From a bacterium (lineage in GTDB: Bacteria > Elusimicrobiota > Elusimicrobia > Elusimicrobiales > UBA9959), in assembly GCA_021811185.1 (NCBI GenBank), contig JAJZPL010000007.1:1-64000 (forward strand): DNA of 64,000 bases, in the 5' to 3' direction. This document shows positions 7,526 through 16,727 of the stretch, piece after piece. The notes beneath the pieces were generated by a model. The model made no database searches. It saw only the letters and a program-made list of their open reading frames with translations, and was not told the origin of the DNA. The position numbers and the translations under genes were made by a program. Position 1 is the stretch's first letter. The number at the start of each line of letters is the position of its first letter.

Positions 7526-9943
7526 ATGGACGTTAAAATACGCAACACGGCCGAGTACGCTAAAATTTCAATAGAAGAAACCTTCACGCTGCTGGGCAGC
7601 GGCCCGGAGGGCCTCTCCGGCGCCGAAGCCGCCGGCCGCCTGGCCCGGTACGGCTACAACGAGCTCACCGAAAAAAGCGAGAACCTGCTGCTGAAGTTCC
7701 TGGGCCGTTACTGGGGGCCCATGCCCTGGCTGCTGGAACTGGCCATGGCGCTCTCGTTCTTCCTCAAGCACGACCTGGAAGCGTGGCTGATCTTCGCGCT
7801 GCTCACCGTTAACGCGGTGATAGGCCAGGCGCACGAGCGCAGTTCCCGGGCGGCCATAAACCTGCTGAAGAAGAAACTGGCGATAAACGCAAGGCTCCTG
7901 CGCGACGGCGTCTGGACGCTGAAACCGTCCCGGGAAGTGGCGCCAGGCGACGTGCTCTCGGTGAAACTGGGCGACATCGTACCCGCCGACGCAAAACTCC
8001 TTAGCGGCGGCCTCACCGCCGACGTCTCGGCGCTTACCGGCGAATCCCTGCCCTCGGAACTCAAGCCCGGCGATATCGCCTATTCCGGCTCCGTAGTGAA
8101 GGCCGGCGAGGCGCGCTGCGCTGCGGTCAACACCGGGGCCGGCACCTATTTCGGCCGCACGGCGGAACTGGTCAAGACGGCCGCCCCCGCTTCCCACCAG
8201 ACGGAAGTGATGATGGCCGTGGTGCGCTACATGATGTACCTGGGCCTGGCCGCCTCGGCGCTGGTCGCAGGCTACGCCCTGTTCACCCACGCGGCGCTGC
8301 CGGTGATACTCACCTTCGTGGTGATCTTCCTGATGGGCGCGGTGCCGGTGGCCCTGCCCGCCGTGCTCACCATAGTGCAGGCGGTGGGCGCCCTGGAGCT
8401 TTCCCGCCAGGGGGCGCTGGTGACCCGGCTGGATTCCATAGAGGACGCGGCCTCCATAGATCTTATCTGCTTCGACAAGACCGGCACCATAACGCAGAAC
8501 AAGCTGGCCGTGGCGGACAGCGCGCCTTTTAACGGCTACACCAAAGAGCAGGTGGCGGCGCTGGGCGCTATGGCCTGCCGCGAAGAGAACCTGGACGTGA
8601 TAGACCTGGCGGTGCTGGACTACGCCCGCGGCCTGGGCTCCGCCCTGGACGGCTACAAGCAGCTCTCGTTCACGCCTTTTACTACGGCGGCGAAAAGGAC
8701 CGAAGCCGAAGCGCAGGACAAGAACGGGCGTTTCCGCGTGGTAAAGGGCGCGCCGCAGGTGGTGCTGGCCCTGTGCCCCGGCACCGCCCCCGGCGTGGCC
8801 GCGGCCGCCGCCGCGGCGGTGGAGGGCTTCGCCGCCAAGGGCTACCGCACGCTCGCGGTAGCCAGGACCGACGGCGCGGGCGGAGAGCTGCGCCTGGCCG
8901 GCTTCCTGCCGCTGTCGGACCCGCTCAGGCCTGACTCCAAAGCCATGATAGCCGAGGCGCGCCGGCTGGGCATAAGACCCATGATGCTGACCGGCGACAG
9001 CCTGCTGATAGCGCGCGAGATAGCGCGGCAGGCCGGCATCCCGGGCGAGATCAGGCGCCTGCCCGAGTTCGAGGCGCTGCCCGCCGCCGAACAGGCGCGG
9101 CTCGCCGGCGAGCTCGGCGGCTTCGCCGAGATCTACCCGGAGGACAAGTACAAGATAGTAAAACTTTTCCAGGCGCGCGGGCATATGGTGGGTATGACCG
9201 GCGACGGGGTGAACGACGCGCCGGCGCTGAAGCAGGCGGAGCTGGGCATAGCTGTAAGCAGCGCGGCCGACGTGGCCAAGGCGGCCGCCAGCGTGGTACT
9301 GACCGAGCCCGGCCTGGGCGTGATCGTAGACGCGGTTAAGATAAGCCGCCGCACCTACCAGCGCATGCTGAGCTGGGTCATCAACAAGGTCACCAAGGTG
9401 ATAGAATTCGTAGGGCTGCTGACCGTGGCCTTCTTCTGGCTGCACGGCGTGGTGCTTTCGCTGCTGGGCATGGCGCTTTTGGTGTTCGCCAACGACTTCG
9501 TTACCATGTCGCTGGCCACGGACAACGCGGATTACACCGGCAGCCCCAACAAGTGGAACGTAAAGGACATCACGCTGTCCGCGCTGGCGCCGGGGCTGCT
9601 GCTGGTGGTAGAGGGCCTGCTGGTGCTCCTCGCCGGGAAAACCCTGTTCCGGCTGGACTGGGAGCCGCTGCGCGCGCTGGTGCTGCTCAACCTCATCTTC
9701 AATAGCCAGTTCCGGGTGCTGATAGTGCGGGAGCGGCGGCATTTCTGGGCGTCCCTCCCTGGCCGCGACCTGGCCGTGCTGAGCGGCGCCACCATAGCAG
9801 CCTTCGTGCTCCTGGGGATGAGCGGCCTCTTCATGCCGGCCCTGCCGCTCTACCAGGTGCTCGCTGTGCTGGGCTTCTCCCTGGTCTTCACCCTGGCCAT
9901 AGATTTTCCCAAGGTCTGGATGTTCAGGAAGTTCGGGCTTTAA
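7526..9943 (+). CDS. P3A-type plasma-membrane H+-ATPase-like P-type ATPase
   Basis: An 805-residue ion-pumping P-type ATPase. Visible hallmarks: the TGES loop (ALTGESLPSE), PVALP in TM4 (the P3A-type site; heavy-metal P1B pumps have CPC here and N-terminal metal domains, both absent), the phosphorylated aspartate in FDKTGTIT (about residue 317), KGAPQ in the nucleotide domain and GDGVNDAPALKQAELGIAV near 560. The N-terminus resembles the cation ATPase N domain (LSGAEAAGRLARYGYNEL). Length and motifs fit plasma-membrane proton ATPases, so it likely builds or uses a proton gradient. I chose the 7526 start on its AAAGGG ribosome site and the promoter position. A direct link to hgcAB just upstream is unproven. 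Confidence 0.88.
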   Translation: MDVKIRNTAEYAKISIEETFTLLGSGPEGLSGAEAAGRLARYGYNELTEKSENLLLKFLGRYWGPMPWLLELAMALSFFLKHDLEAWLIFALLTVNAVIGQAHERSSRAAINLLKKKLAINARLLRDGVWTLKPSREVAPGDVLSVKLGDIVPADAKLLSGGLTADVSALTGESLPSELKPGDIAYSGSVVKAGEARCAAVNTGAGTYFGRTAELVKTAAPASHQTEVMMAVVRYMMYLGLAASALVAGYALFTHAALPVILTFVVIFLMGAVPVALPAVLTIVQAVGALELSRQGALVTRLDSIEDAASIDLICFDKTGTITQNKLAVADSAPFNGYTKEQVAALGAMACREENLDVIDLAVLDYARGLGSALDGYKQLSFTPFTTAAKRTEAEAQDKNGRFRVVKGAPQVVLALCPGTAPGVAAAAAAAVEGFAAKGYRTLAVARTDGAGGELRLAGFLPLSDPLRPDSKAMIAEARRLGIRPMMLTGDSLLIAREIARQAGIPGEIRRLPEFEALPAAEQARLAGELGGFAEIYPEDKYKIVKLFQARGHMVGMTGDGVNDAPALKQAELGIAVSSAADVAKAAASVVLTEPGLGVIVDAVKISRRTYQRMLSWVINKVTKVIEFVGLLTVAFFWLHGVVLSLLGMALLVFANDFVTMSLATDNADYTGSPNKWNVKDITLSALAPGLLLVVEGLLVLLAGKTLFRLDWEPLRALVLLNLIFNSQFRVLIVRERRHFWASLPGRDLAVLSGATIAAFVLLGMSGLFMPALPLYQVLAVLGFSLVFTLAIDFPKVWMFRKFGL

Positions 9944-9968
9944 AACGTCTAAAACAGGAAGGTGAATT

Positions 9969-10292
9969 ATGAAAAAACTTATTCTTATCCTCGGGCTGGG
10001 TTTTCTGGCGGCAGGCTGCGCCACTATCGGCACCCGGTTCGACTCGGACGTAACACAGAAAATAAAGACCGGCGTCACCACCCAGGCCGACCTGAAAGCC
10101 CTGCTCGGCGAACCTAACCGCGTAGGGGTGGACGACGGGGACGTAACCTGGACCTACCTTTACTATAAACTCGGCCTCTTCAGGAAACAGGATGAAAAAG
10201 ACCTCTACCTGCGCTTTGACGCGGCCAAAACGGTAAAGTCTTTTTCCTTCAACTCCACTTTCCCGGAAGACAAAGCGAAACTGGCGAAATAA
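9969..10292 (+). CDS. Small BamE/SmpA-like lipoprotein
   Basis: A 107-residue lipoprotein with lipobox FLAAGC. The body (KIKTGVTTQADLKALLGEPNR ... VTWTYLYYK) has the helix plus LGxP plus beta pattern of the SmpA/OmlA/BamE fold, which supports outer-membrane protein assembly or binds small partners. It follows the ATPase by 25 nt with a strong AGGAAGG ribosome site and is probably co-transcribed. It is not clearly the main BamE of the organism; stand-alone SmpA-fold lipoproteins are common. No gene is seen in the next 120 nt. Confidence 0.65.
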   Translation: MKKLILILGLGFLAAGCATIGTRFDSDVTQKIKTGVTTQADLKALLGEPNRVGVDDGDVTWTYLYYKLGLFRKQDEKDLYLRFDAAKTVKSFSFNSTFPEDKAKLAK

Positions 10293-10412
10293 AGAAAGCC
10301 TCCCGCCGCCGGAATTACATTTAAACGGATGGTGGCGCAGTTTATCACGTAACGCCAGTGCAGCGGATCGCCTTAACTCCGGGATCCCCTCTTTTACGCC
10401 TTATCTGCGCCG

Positions 10413-11708
10413 CTAAAAGTAGAGACTCGTCTGCACCTTAAAAGAGCCAACTACGATTCCTTCGAGATCGCTATATTTATAGTCCGCGACCAGAGCGATG
10501 AGCTCAGAAGGTTTTATCGTCAGGCCGCCTCCGAGAGAATATAGCGAGGAGGATTCCGAGCTGCAATTTAAAGGATTGGAAGAATCGGTATAGGTCCACT
10601 TGCTGGTTCCGCGCAGATAGGAAAGAATAATACTTACATGACTTAAAACAGGATATTCAAAACCTGCGGCGTAGGTACGATAAAGGCCGGAATCCGTTGA
10701 AGTCCGTGAGTAAGCGAAATCATTTGTCTCTTCGCGAACTTCAAATCCGAGCAGACCTGGCTCCAGCCTCCAAGCCACACCTGCCGCCTTAATGTCGTAA
10801 GAAAATTCCTCCTTATATCCATCACTTGGCAAAGCGACATAATCAAAACTAGCTTTATAGATTCTTTTCGTGGATTCCAATTCTACCCCTAAATTCACGG
10901 GGATACTTTCAAAACGCTTAAAGAGCCTTACCGCGCCTGTTTGATACGCGTCGTTATACTTGTATCTGGCGTAAGAATAAACATTTTCGCTATCCATTTC
11001 ACCGCTGTGCGCTTTCAAACCCAGCGCTCCGCCGTCGAATTTTAAAATTGACTGCAAACCATATTCGGGCCCCTCCCAGTTTGAATCCGAGGCAAAATCG
11101 TATGATTCCCTGTTTTTGTTGACGCCGCCATCAACGCCAACGGTCAGGGCGCTGTTTGAAAATTTAAAAGTAACTCCTCCGCCAAAAAGGGTCCTATCGG
11201 AGGTCGTCCGGTGATTGCTGCCCCAGTCGTTGCTCTCGTAGCCGGTTCCAGTCCATAGCGCGCCAAAAAGCAGATTACTGGTTTTAACTCCGAAGGCCGC
11301 GGAGCCGCTCAAATTTTCCGACTCATCCGGGGGGGAATAGGAAAAGGCGTCCCGTAGTCCTTCCACTTCTATCGCGGCGCTTTTGCTTGAATGCGAAAAA
11401 TACAGACCGCTCAATTCGCGTGAAAAATCCGCTTCCGAACCATACGAACTCTGCCCCCACATGAATTTTACTGTGTTCCCTATATTTTCAATAAGTCCGG
11501 CCGGGTTATCCCCCCAACTGTCAAGTCCGATATAGTTTGTCTCATCCTCCACCGGGAGTGACAACTGCAGGGCGTCCAGACGCAGGCTGGTGTGCTTTAA
11601 CACGCGGCCGTAGGGCAGCGGGCTGGTCGTCCAGTAGATATCAGTAACCTGCGCCGCGGCCGCTCCAGGGAGGGATAAAATCATGAACAATGGAAGCAGT
11701 TGTTTCAA
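10413..11708 (-). CDS. Exported beta-barrel-like protein of unknown function
   Basis: A 431-residue protein with a clear signal peptide (MKQLLPLFMILSLPGAAAAQ). The rest is serine-, tyrosine- and glycine-rich with alternating strands and ends in TSLYF, a terminal aromatic typical of outer-membrane barrels. A segment GDNPAG resembles the hatch of FadL-like barrels, but the overall match is too weak to name a family. Its start overlaps the upstream barrel gene by 4 nt, so they are translationally coupled. Base composition is visibly more AT-rich than in the flanking regions. Confidence 0.6.
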   Translation of the reverse strand: MKQLLPLFMILSLPGAAAAQVTDIYWTTSPLPYGRVLKHTSLRLDALQLSLPVEDETNYIGLDSWGDNPAGLIENIGNTVKFMWGQSSYGSEADFSRELSGLYFSHSSKSAAIEVEGLRDAFSYSPPDESENLSGSAAFGVKTSNLLFGALWTGTGYESNDWGSNHRTTSDRTLFGGGVTFKFSNSALTVGVDGGVNKNRESYDFASDSNWEGPEYGLQSILKFDGGALGLKAHSGEMDSENVYSYARYKYNDAYQTGAVRLFKRFESIPVNLGVELESTKRIYKASFDYVALPSDGYKEEFSYDIKAAGVAWRLEPGLLGFEVREETNDFAYSRTSTDSGLYRTYAAGFEYPVLSHVSIILSYLRGTSKWTYTDSSNPLNCSSESSSLYSLGGGLTIKPSELIALVADYKYSDLEGIVVGSFKVQTSLYF

Positions 11709-13063
11709 GGCCGCCCTCCGAAATAGTATTTAATAAAGGCATTCACTCTCGGGCCGGAGTAATCATATTCGAACAGGCGCTCATTGGCGGCAAGGCCTTG
11801 CGAAACAGGCGCGGTGCCTAGGTACTCCAGCCCGTTTGCCGGGTCTTTTACCATTACAAGGCGGGATTTAACGCCATCCACCGTGCCGCGCAGGTCGCGC
11901 ACCTTTCCGCCGAACAGGTACTTAACGTTCAGGCCAAGAGAGATCTTGGGGCCTATAAAATACTCCCCGCCGGCGGCCGCGTGAATGGCGGAGCCGGAGG
12001 CCAGGAAGGGAGAAAAATTATAGGCATAGCAGGAATAACTCCCGGAAGCGGAGCAGGAAGCAGTTATGTTCGTGGTCGTCCGCAGATAATCTGCTCCCAT
12101 GCCGAAGAAAAATGAATGTTTTTCCCTTTCCGGAGAATATTTAACGTAAATTTCAGCCGGGAATATGCCCGCGATGTTATCGAACTTTCCCTTAAATGAG
12201 ACGCTGCCGGAAAGATCCGATTCGGAAGTCCGATAGTCGTACCAGGAGTGGTCCGCCAAGCCGAGGCCTAAGGAGAACCCCAGTTTCCAATCGTGCTTTA
12301 CGGCTGTCTCGCCGAAAAGATAGGCCGTTCCCGCCGCGCCGGTCTGGGCGGTTTCCCCGCTGAATGACTGCCCTGCCGCGAGGCTGGCCTTTTCCCATGC
12401 GATGTCCCTGGTGAATTCCTTGGTCCTGGACCTGTATGGTCCCGCGTCAAATCCTGCGCCCAAGTGGATCACAAGGCCGTCTTCGTGCGTCGGCGTCTTA
12501 CCTCCGGGAGCCCCGGGAGCGGCCGGAAGCGCGCCTTGCGGTGCCGGGCTCGAGGCTGCGTAGCCGTATTTTTGCATCGCTTCTATTACGGCATTACTGA
12601 CCCCGGCGGTTTTCAGATTGAGCAACTGCCGCGTGTCCAGATTAAAGCCGGTGACGGAGTTCCCGATGGCGGCGATAATTGCGGCGTCGCTCAAACCTGC
12701 CTTGGACAAGGTTATTACGTCCTCGCAGGTAATTGGCTTGAACTCCGCCGCCGCGGGCGCGGTCTGCTGCTCCGCGCGCTTTTTTACAGCGTTTATCACG
12801 GCGTTGCTGACGCCTTCGTCATGAAGGGCCATCAGCGCTTCCAGACTGGAGTCAAAATTGGTTTTTGACTGTTCAATCAGGGATATTATAGTCTCGTCGC
12901 CTGCCCCCGCTTTAACCAGAGCGACTATCTGGCCGTTCGTGAGAGCGTTCCCACCCGTTGCCTGTGGACGCAGTCCTTCCGAGTTCGTGGACAACTGTTT
13001 CTGCTGTTCGGCGGACGCTGGATATGCGAATAGTAGTGCCGCAAGAAAAAGAAATGCTCTCAT
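11705..13063 (-). CDS. Exported protein with two helical repeats and a C-terminal barrel
   Basis: A 452-residue protein with a signal peptide ending PASA. Residues about 41-90 and 110-160 are two copies of a ~50-residue unit reading LTNGQIVALVKAGAGDETII ... EGVSNAVINAV and ITCEDVITLSKAGLSDAAII ... AGVSNAVIEAM, a short helical repeat seen in exported proteins of several environmental phyla. A Pro/Ala linker (about 170-190) leads to a ~260-residue beta-rich domain ending KYYFGGRP, likely an outer-membrane barrel. Function is unknown. It sits between the LPP20/CsgG-like lipoproteins and a second barrel, so it may be the membrane partner of that complex. Confidence 0.6.
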   Translation of the reverse strand: MRAFLFLAALLFAYPASAEQQKQLSTNSEGLRPQATGGNALTNGQIVALVKAGAGDETIISLIEQSKTNFDSSLEALMALHDEGVSNAVINAVKKRAEQQTAPAAAEFKPITCEDVITLSKAGLSDAAIIAAIGNSVTGFNLDTRQLLNLKTAGVSNAVIEAMQKYGYAASSPAPQGALPAAPGAPGGKTPTHEDGLVIHLGAGFDAGPYRSRTKEFTRDIAWEKASLAAGQSFSGETAQTGAAGTAYLFGETAVKHDWKLGFSLGLGLADHSWYDYRTSESDLSGSVSFKGKFDNIAGIFPAEIYVKYSPEREKHSFFFGMGADYLRTTTNITASCSASGSYSCYAYNFSPFLASGSAIHAAAGGEYFIGPKISLGLNVKYLFGGKVRDLRGTVDGVKSRLVMVKDPANGLEYLGTAPVSQGLAANERLFEYDYSGPRVNAFIKYYFGGRP

Positions 13064-13091
13064 ATGTTTTTGCGGTGCAATTGCAGGAGAC

Positions 13092-13607
13092 TTATTTCGA
13101 GATATGGCCGAACTCGGTTACGGCCGCCTGCCTCACGGAATCCTTGAACGTCTCACTCAACGAAGATTTTCCGATATTGTCAACAACCCAATCCAAATCG
13201 AGCACTGCAAGAGAGTAAAGCTCTCCGGTCTCCGGGTTCGTCCAATGGTCCTTGATTAGAACTCCTGACAAAACGGCCTCTGTACCGGCATATATATTTC
13301 TTTCCGCCTGCGTTCCCGCCAAAGATTGCCGCTCGGAATAAATGCCGCGCACAAAAACAGAAAATATTTTTGATATCTCGACTCTCGCCTTTGCATCTGC
13401 GGATTCCATCAGCATTGAGCGGCCATGGATGTCGGAAGCCGTCCCGACTCCATAAAAAGCCCGTTTTCCGGACACCTCAGCTGCCCATCCGCCTCCATGC
13501 ACTACCCACTCCGGAGCGTTTTCCATTCCCATGGTCGGCCTTGGTTTGTGAACACAGCCCATAAAAACCAGATTCAAAGCGGCACAGCAGATTACGGATC
13601 TTCTCAT
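13092..13607 (-). CDS. LPP20-family lipoprotein
   Basis: A 171-residue lipoprotein (lipobox LVFMGC). It has the LPP20 layout: PEWVVHGG, then AFYGVGTASDIHGRSMLMESADAKARVEISK, then a strand-rich end with LYSLAVLDLDWV. LPP20-domain proteins include Helicobacter LPP20 and Vibrio FlgP, which forms outer-membrane rings. It overlaps the upstream LPP20-like gene by 4 nt and follows a CsgG-like gene, the same pairing seen in flagellar outer-membrane collars, though no flagellar gene is present here. Confidence 0.68.
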   Translation of the reverse strand: MRRSVICCAALNLVFMGCVHKPRPTMGMENAPEWVVHGGGWAAEVSGKRAFYGVGTASDIHGRSMLMESADAKARVEISKIFSVFVRGIYSERQSLAGTQAERNIYAGTEAVLSGVLIKDHWTNPETGELYSLAVLDLDWVVDNIGKSSLSETFKDSVRQAAVTEFGHISK

Positions 13608-14692
13608 GGCTCCTCCCCGACCTGTGACCGGACCAATTTTTCAAGAGCACCGGCCAATTCGGTTCCCGCCGCTTCCCCGGCTTCAGCGGAAGCATTGACC
13701 TGCGCAAGAGACGGTTTCCTATTGAAGCCTTTGCCGTGAATAGGAAGCGTCATTACGGTAGCCTGGCTCGACAGCATTGAAGCCCTGACGCTACCTTCCG
13801 CGGAATATGCCAAGTTTCCAAGAATTATGCCGCCGCGCAACAGTTGCAACTCCGCCTTCAATGAAATCGCAGGAGCCTTGGGATCATACGAAAAACCTTT
13901 TTCGGACAACTTTGACAACAGGGCGGAACGGAAAGCCAGAAGCGCTGTTTTAGAGCCGTTCGTTTTTATTTTCAAATCAACCTTTCTCAAGGCTGAATCC
14001 GCCTCCCATATTTTTTCCCCAACCTGGCGACGCAAAGCGCCGCAAGTCCCGGTTTCCGGCATATCTATCGGCGTAGAATCCTGGGCAGTTTCAAGAAGGT
14101 GTAAACTATCCTTATAGAATTGTAACGCCTTTATATACTCATGCCTTTTTTCAGCCTGCCTCGCGCTCCTCCAGTCCTTTATCGCCATCGCAAGGCTGCT
14201 TTTCCTCTCTTGCTCCTGGCGCTCCCTTTCAGATTCAGCTGCTTGCCTGGAATAACTTACAAGCACATAAACATCGTATTTTCGTATGGAAAAAGATTTT
14301 CCAGTTCTTACTGCGGACTCATAATATAGCTGAAGTATCTTGAAGTCAGTGAGAGCCGCCGTGCTTTTAGATTTTATCTGGCGCGATAGTTTTTGCCCCA
14401 GTTCTGTTGAGATTTCGGAGTAATCAGCGCGCACTTCCGAATATACATATTTGGCGATTTTTGAGGCCGCATCTTCGGCGGCCGCCTCCTCGCCAGCCTC
14501 AAGGCTGTCGGCTCCTGTGCAAAAACCTACGAAGAACAGGTTCTTTCCATCTTCAGGCGGCTGCATTATCCAGGAGGGTCGTTCGGAATCGGAGGATTGG
14601 CGGACCACATTCGGCGGCGCCGCGCAAGACAAAAGCAAAACTGCGGCGCCGCCGAGATATATGACCGAAAACGGGACTTTCGTACGGGGCAT
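13604..14692 (-). CDS. LPP20-like lipoprotein, larger paralogue
   Basis: A 362-residue lipoprotein (lipobox LLLSC). Residues about 35-165 carry the LPP20 pattern: RPSWIMQPPEDGKNLFFVGF, an alanine/glutamate-rich helix and DVYVLVSYS. A long helical, probably coiled-coil segment follows (about 165-215, rich in Arg/Glu/Gln), then a C-terminal domain of mixed helix and strand. It sits one codon downstream of the CsgG-like gene and overlaps the shorter LPP20 gene, so the three lipoproteins are made together and may form one outer-membrane ring or sensor complex. This is inference from gene order. Confidence 0.6.
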   Translation of the reverse strand: MPRTKVPFSVIYLGGAAVLLLSCAAPPNVVRQSSDSERPSWIMQPPEDGKNLFFVGFCTGADSLEAGEEAAAEDAASKIAKYVYSEVRADYSEISTELGQKLSRQIKSKSTAALTDFKILQLYYESAVRTGKSFSIRKYDVYVLVSYSRQAAESERERQEQERKSSLAMAIKDWRSARQAEKRHEYIKALQFYKDSLHLLETAQDSTPIDMPETGTCGALRRQVGEKIWEADSALRKVDLKIKTNGSKTALLAFRSALLSKLSEKGFSYDPKAPAISLKAELQLLRGGIILGNLAYSAEGSVRASMLSSQATVMTLPIHGKGFNRKPSLAQVNASAEAGEAAGTELAGALEKLVRSQVGEEP

Positions 14693-14695
14693 TGA

Positions 14696-15685
14696 TTACA
14701 TGCCCTGCTCTTTCAATTTGCCGGCCTCTTTTTGCAACTGCTGCACGCTTGACTGTTCCGCGAGATATTTGGGAGAGGATTTAATCATGTACGCCTTTTT
14801 AAGCGCGGCCAGGGATTGGGAATAGTCCCCGGAATACTCAAGGGCAAGCCCCAGATTCCAGTAGGCTTTGGCAACGCTCGCCGGTTTTACCGCCGGATTT
14901 GTCTCAGCGGATGCGGCCGCGCTCTGGAATATATTGGCGGCTTCCTTAAGATCCCCCATCTGCGCGGTCTTTATACCTTCCTCCAGTATGGGGATGGCTC
15001 CGTCCTTTATGAAGGCGATGGACCTTGTTTCGCTCCATGGTTTTATTGCACGTAAAAATATCGCAACCTCTCCGGCCAGGGCCTTTTGTTCCACGTCGCT
15101 ACGGTCTTCACATGCTGGAATTGCATCCACCGCGCTTGTCTGCAGGGAATATCCACCTTTGAGCCGCCGGCTTTTTATAATCTGACCGCTTTGAACATCA
15201 ACCACATCTATACTGCCGGAGTTGCTGGCCCCGCAGATTCTGGTATATTGCTTGCATGGATATTCTTCGGATTTTTTCTGGCTGATAATCCTGGTGCAGG
15301 TCCTGTCTTCATAGGTTGTTTTATCACTATAGCTGCTCTCTATGTTCTTTCCGGTCAACAACACTGTCGCGCCAAGCAACTTGCCAAGTTTGGCACGGGA
15401 AGAGGCGGAATCCGCAAGATCGCTTTGGGACAGCTTAAGCTCACCCAGTATCTGGTCAAGTTGCGAGCGATCCACAACCTTGAAGGAATTATCGTTCACA
15501 AGATTTTCCTTAAGGGCGTCCGCAAATTCTTGTCCTTTACTTCCAGAGAACTCCCCCATAGCGATCTGCTTATATGGGGTCATGTTTATTTCTGCGGGAT
15601 GCGTTATACTAACCGCAATTTTAGCCGTACTCGCGCATCCGGACAACAAAAAAGTTCCAATAACAAAAGTTCCAATTAATCTCAT
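14696..15685 (-). CDS. CsgG-like lipoprotein with C-terminal TPR
   Basis: A 329-residue lipoprotein (lipobox FLLSGC). The CsgG-type core is visible: IAMGEFSG, then a helix and FKVVDRSQLDQILGELKLSQSDL, the signature of CsgG/LpoB-fold outer-membrane lipoproteins, then LGKLLGATVLLTG and SIDVVDVQSG. Four extra cysteines lie in a loop (TCTRII ... YPCKQYTRIC). The last ~80 residues contain a TPR unit (AYWNLGLALEYSGDYSQSLAAL). CsgG-fold proteins form secretion or collar rings in the outer membrane; the substrate here is not evident and no curli subunit lies nearby. Confidence 0.7.
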   Translation of the reverse strand: MRLIGTFVIGTFLLSGCASTAKIAVSITHPAEINMTPYKQIAMGEFSGSKGQEFADALKENLVNDNSFKVVDRSQLDQILGELKLSQSDLADSASSRAKLGKLLGATVLLTGKNIESSYSDKTTYEDRTCTRIISQKKSEEYPCKQYTRICGASNSGSIDVVDVQSGQIIKSRRLKGGYSLQTSAVDAIPACEDRSDVEQKALAGEVAIFLRAIKPWSETRSIAFIKDGAIPILEEGIKTAQMGDLKEAANIFQSAAASAETNPAVKPASVAKAYWNLGLALEYSGDYSQSLAALKKAYMIKSSPKYLAEQSSVQQLQKEAGKLKEQGM

Positions 15686-15767
15686 AATATTTAACCTCGT
15701 TTTTTCCGTTATGACGCAGGCGAACGCAAACAGTATGAATTTAGGCTCTCAACGCGAATCGCACGGC

Positions 15768-16460
15768 TTATTTCCCGAACTTCCAGTTGAGCCCTGCGGT
15801 CAACAGCAGGCTGGAGCTGCTTTTTATGTCCCAGGCGGCGCCGAGAACGGGGTCGTTCACCGTGTCTTTTGTGCCCAGGTATTTCCAGCGTCCCTCAATA
15901 CCCAGAAGAAGAGTATCGGTCAGGAAATGCTCGAAACCAGCGCCTATGGAAAGAGCCAGGCCGCCTAAGTTCTCATCGAAGTTAGTACGGCTTTCAGTGG
16001 TTCCGGTATCGACCCAAGTCGCCCCGCCTATAGGCTTCGTCTGTGTTTTCTGTTTTAAGTTGCCGTAGCCTATGCCGCCGACCAGATAGGGGCGGGTCTT
16101 CTTGTCCGCTGCAAAAGTGTATTTGGCTATACCCTGCACATCCAGAGCCCCGGCACTCTCTTTAATTTCGGCAAGGCCGCCGAGATCGTGGGTTTTATCT
16201 CCGAAAGCGGAATAAGAAACTTCGCCGCCAAAAGCCCACTCCGGTGTGGTGTGGTAAAGGTAACGGCCACCGAAGTCAACGCCGCTCTTCACCGCGGTCT
16301 CATTTTTCCCGCCCAGGCTGGTAAGGTCGGTTTTAGTCAGCGGAATAGCGCCGCCGACAGTAAATCCAGCCTCCGAAGAGCCGGAAGAGAACTGCGCCAT
16401 AGCCGTACCAGCAACAGCGAAGACCCCGGCAAACCCAATAACAGCAATCACTTTTCTCAT
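15768..16460 (-). CDS. Small outer-membrane beta-barrel protein (OmpA/OmpW-like)
   Basis: A 230-residue exported barrel. The start at 16460 (MRKVIAVIGFAG) has a GGAG ribosome site and gives a clean signal peptide ending AMAQ; the longer frame to 16538 adds a non-signal extension. The mature part begins AGFTVGGAIPL and shows the eight-strand pattern of small porin-like OMPs with GGIGYG, IGAGFEHFL and a final NWKFGK. It is probably the first gene of the minus-strand block of barrels and lipoproteins ending at 10413. Ligand unknown. Confidence 0.72.
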   Translation of the reverse strand: MRKVIAVIGFAGVFAVAGTAMAQFSSGSSEAGFTVGGAIPLTKTDLTSLGGKNETAVKSGVDFGGRYLYHTTPEWAFGGEVSYSAFGDKTHDLGGLAEIKESAGALDVQGIAKYTFAADKKTRPYLVGGIGYGNLKQKTQTKPIGGATWVDTGTTESRTNFDENLGGLALSIGAGFEHFLTDTLLLGIEGRWKYLGTKDTVNDPVLGAAWDIKSSSSLLLTAGLNWKFGK

Positions 16461-16632
16461 TATTTTCTCCTTAAATACCACAAATACCGCCCCGGCCGCC
16501 GCCGGATAACAACACCGCGCGAACGCTTTTAAGCGCATCCGCTAACGTATGACTTCAGGGGAATAGCTGTCTAAAAGGTTGAGTATTACTTGCCCCGCAT
16601 CAAATATTTTATAGCAGATAGCACGACTGTAG

Positions 16633-16650
16633 GTCAACTGCATAGTTGAC
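16633..16650. promoter_or_regulatory. Perfect inverted repeat upstream of the XRE regulator
   Basis: GTCAACT and AGTTGAC form a perfect 7-bp inverted repeat around GCAT. It lies between the divergent barrel gene and the XRE-family regulator and is a good candidate operator for that regulator. I saw no second copy in the window. Confidence 0.6.
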
Positions 16651-16727
16651 TTGTACATTATGTAAGGCGCCGCCGTATGTCTTCTACAATTGATTTCGCG
16701 GGATGGAGAGCGGCAGCGGAGGACTTA

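Noticed and set aside
7568-10081. 837-codon open frame antisense to the P-type ATPase
   Set aside because: Rich in His/Gln/Arg/Gly with no domain; it is the third-position shadow of a high-GC gene. The same applies to long antisense frames at 20191-22713, 40445-42265, 42828-44303 and 1296-2663.
13092-15685. Curli or flagellar assembly locus
   Set aside because: CsgG-like and LPP20-like proteins are present but there is no curlin, CsgE/F, or flagellar basal-body gene in the window.
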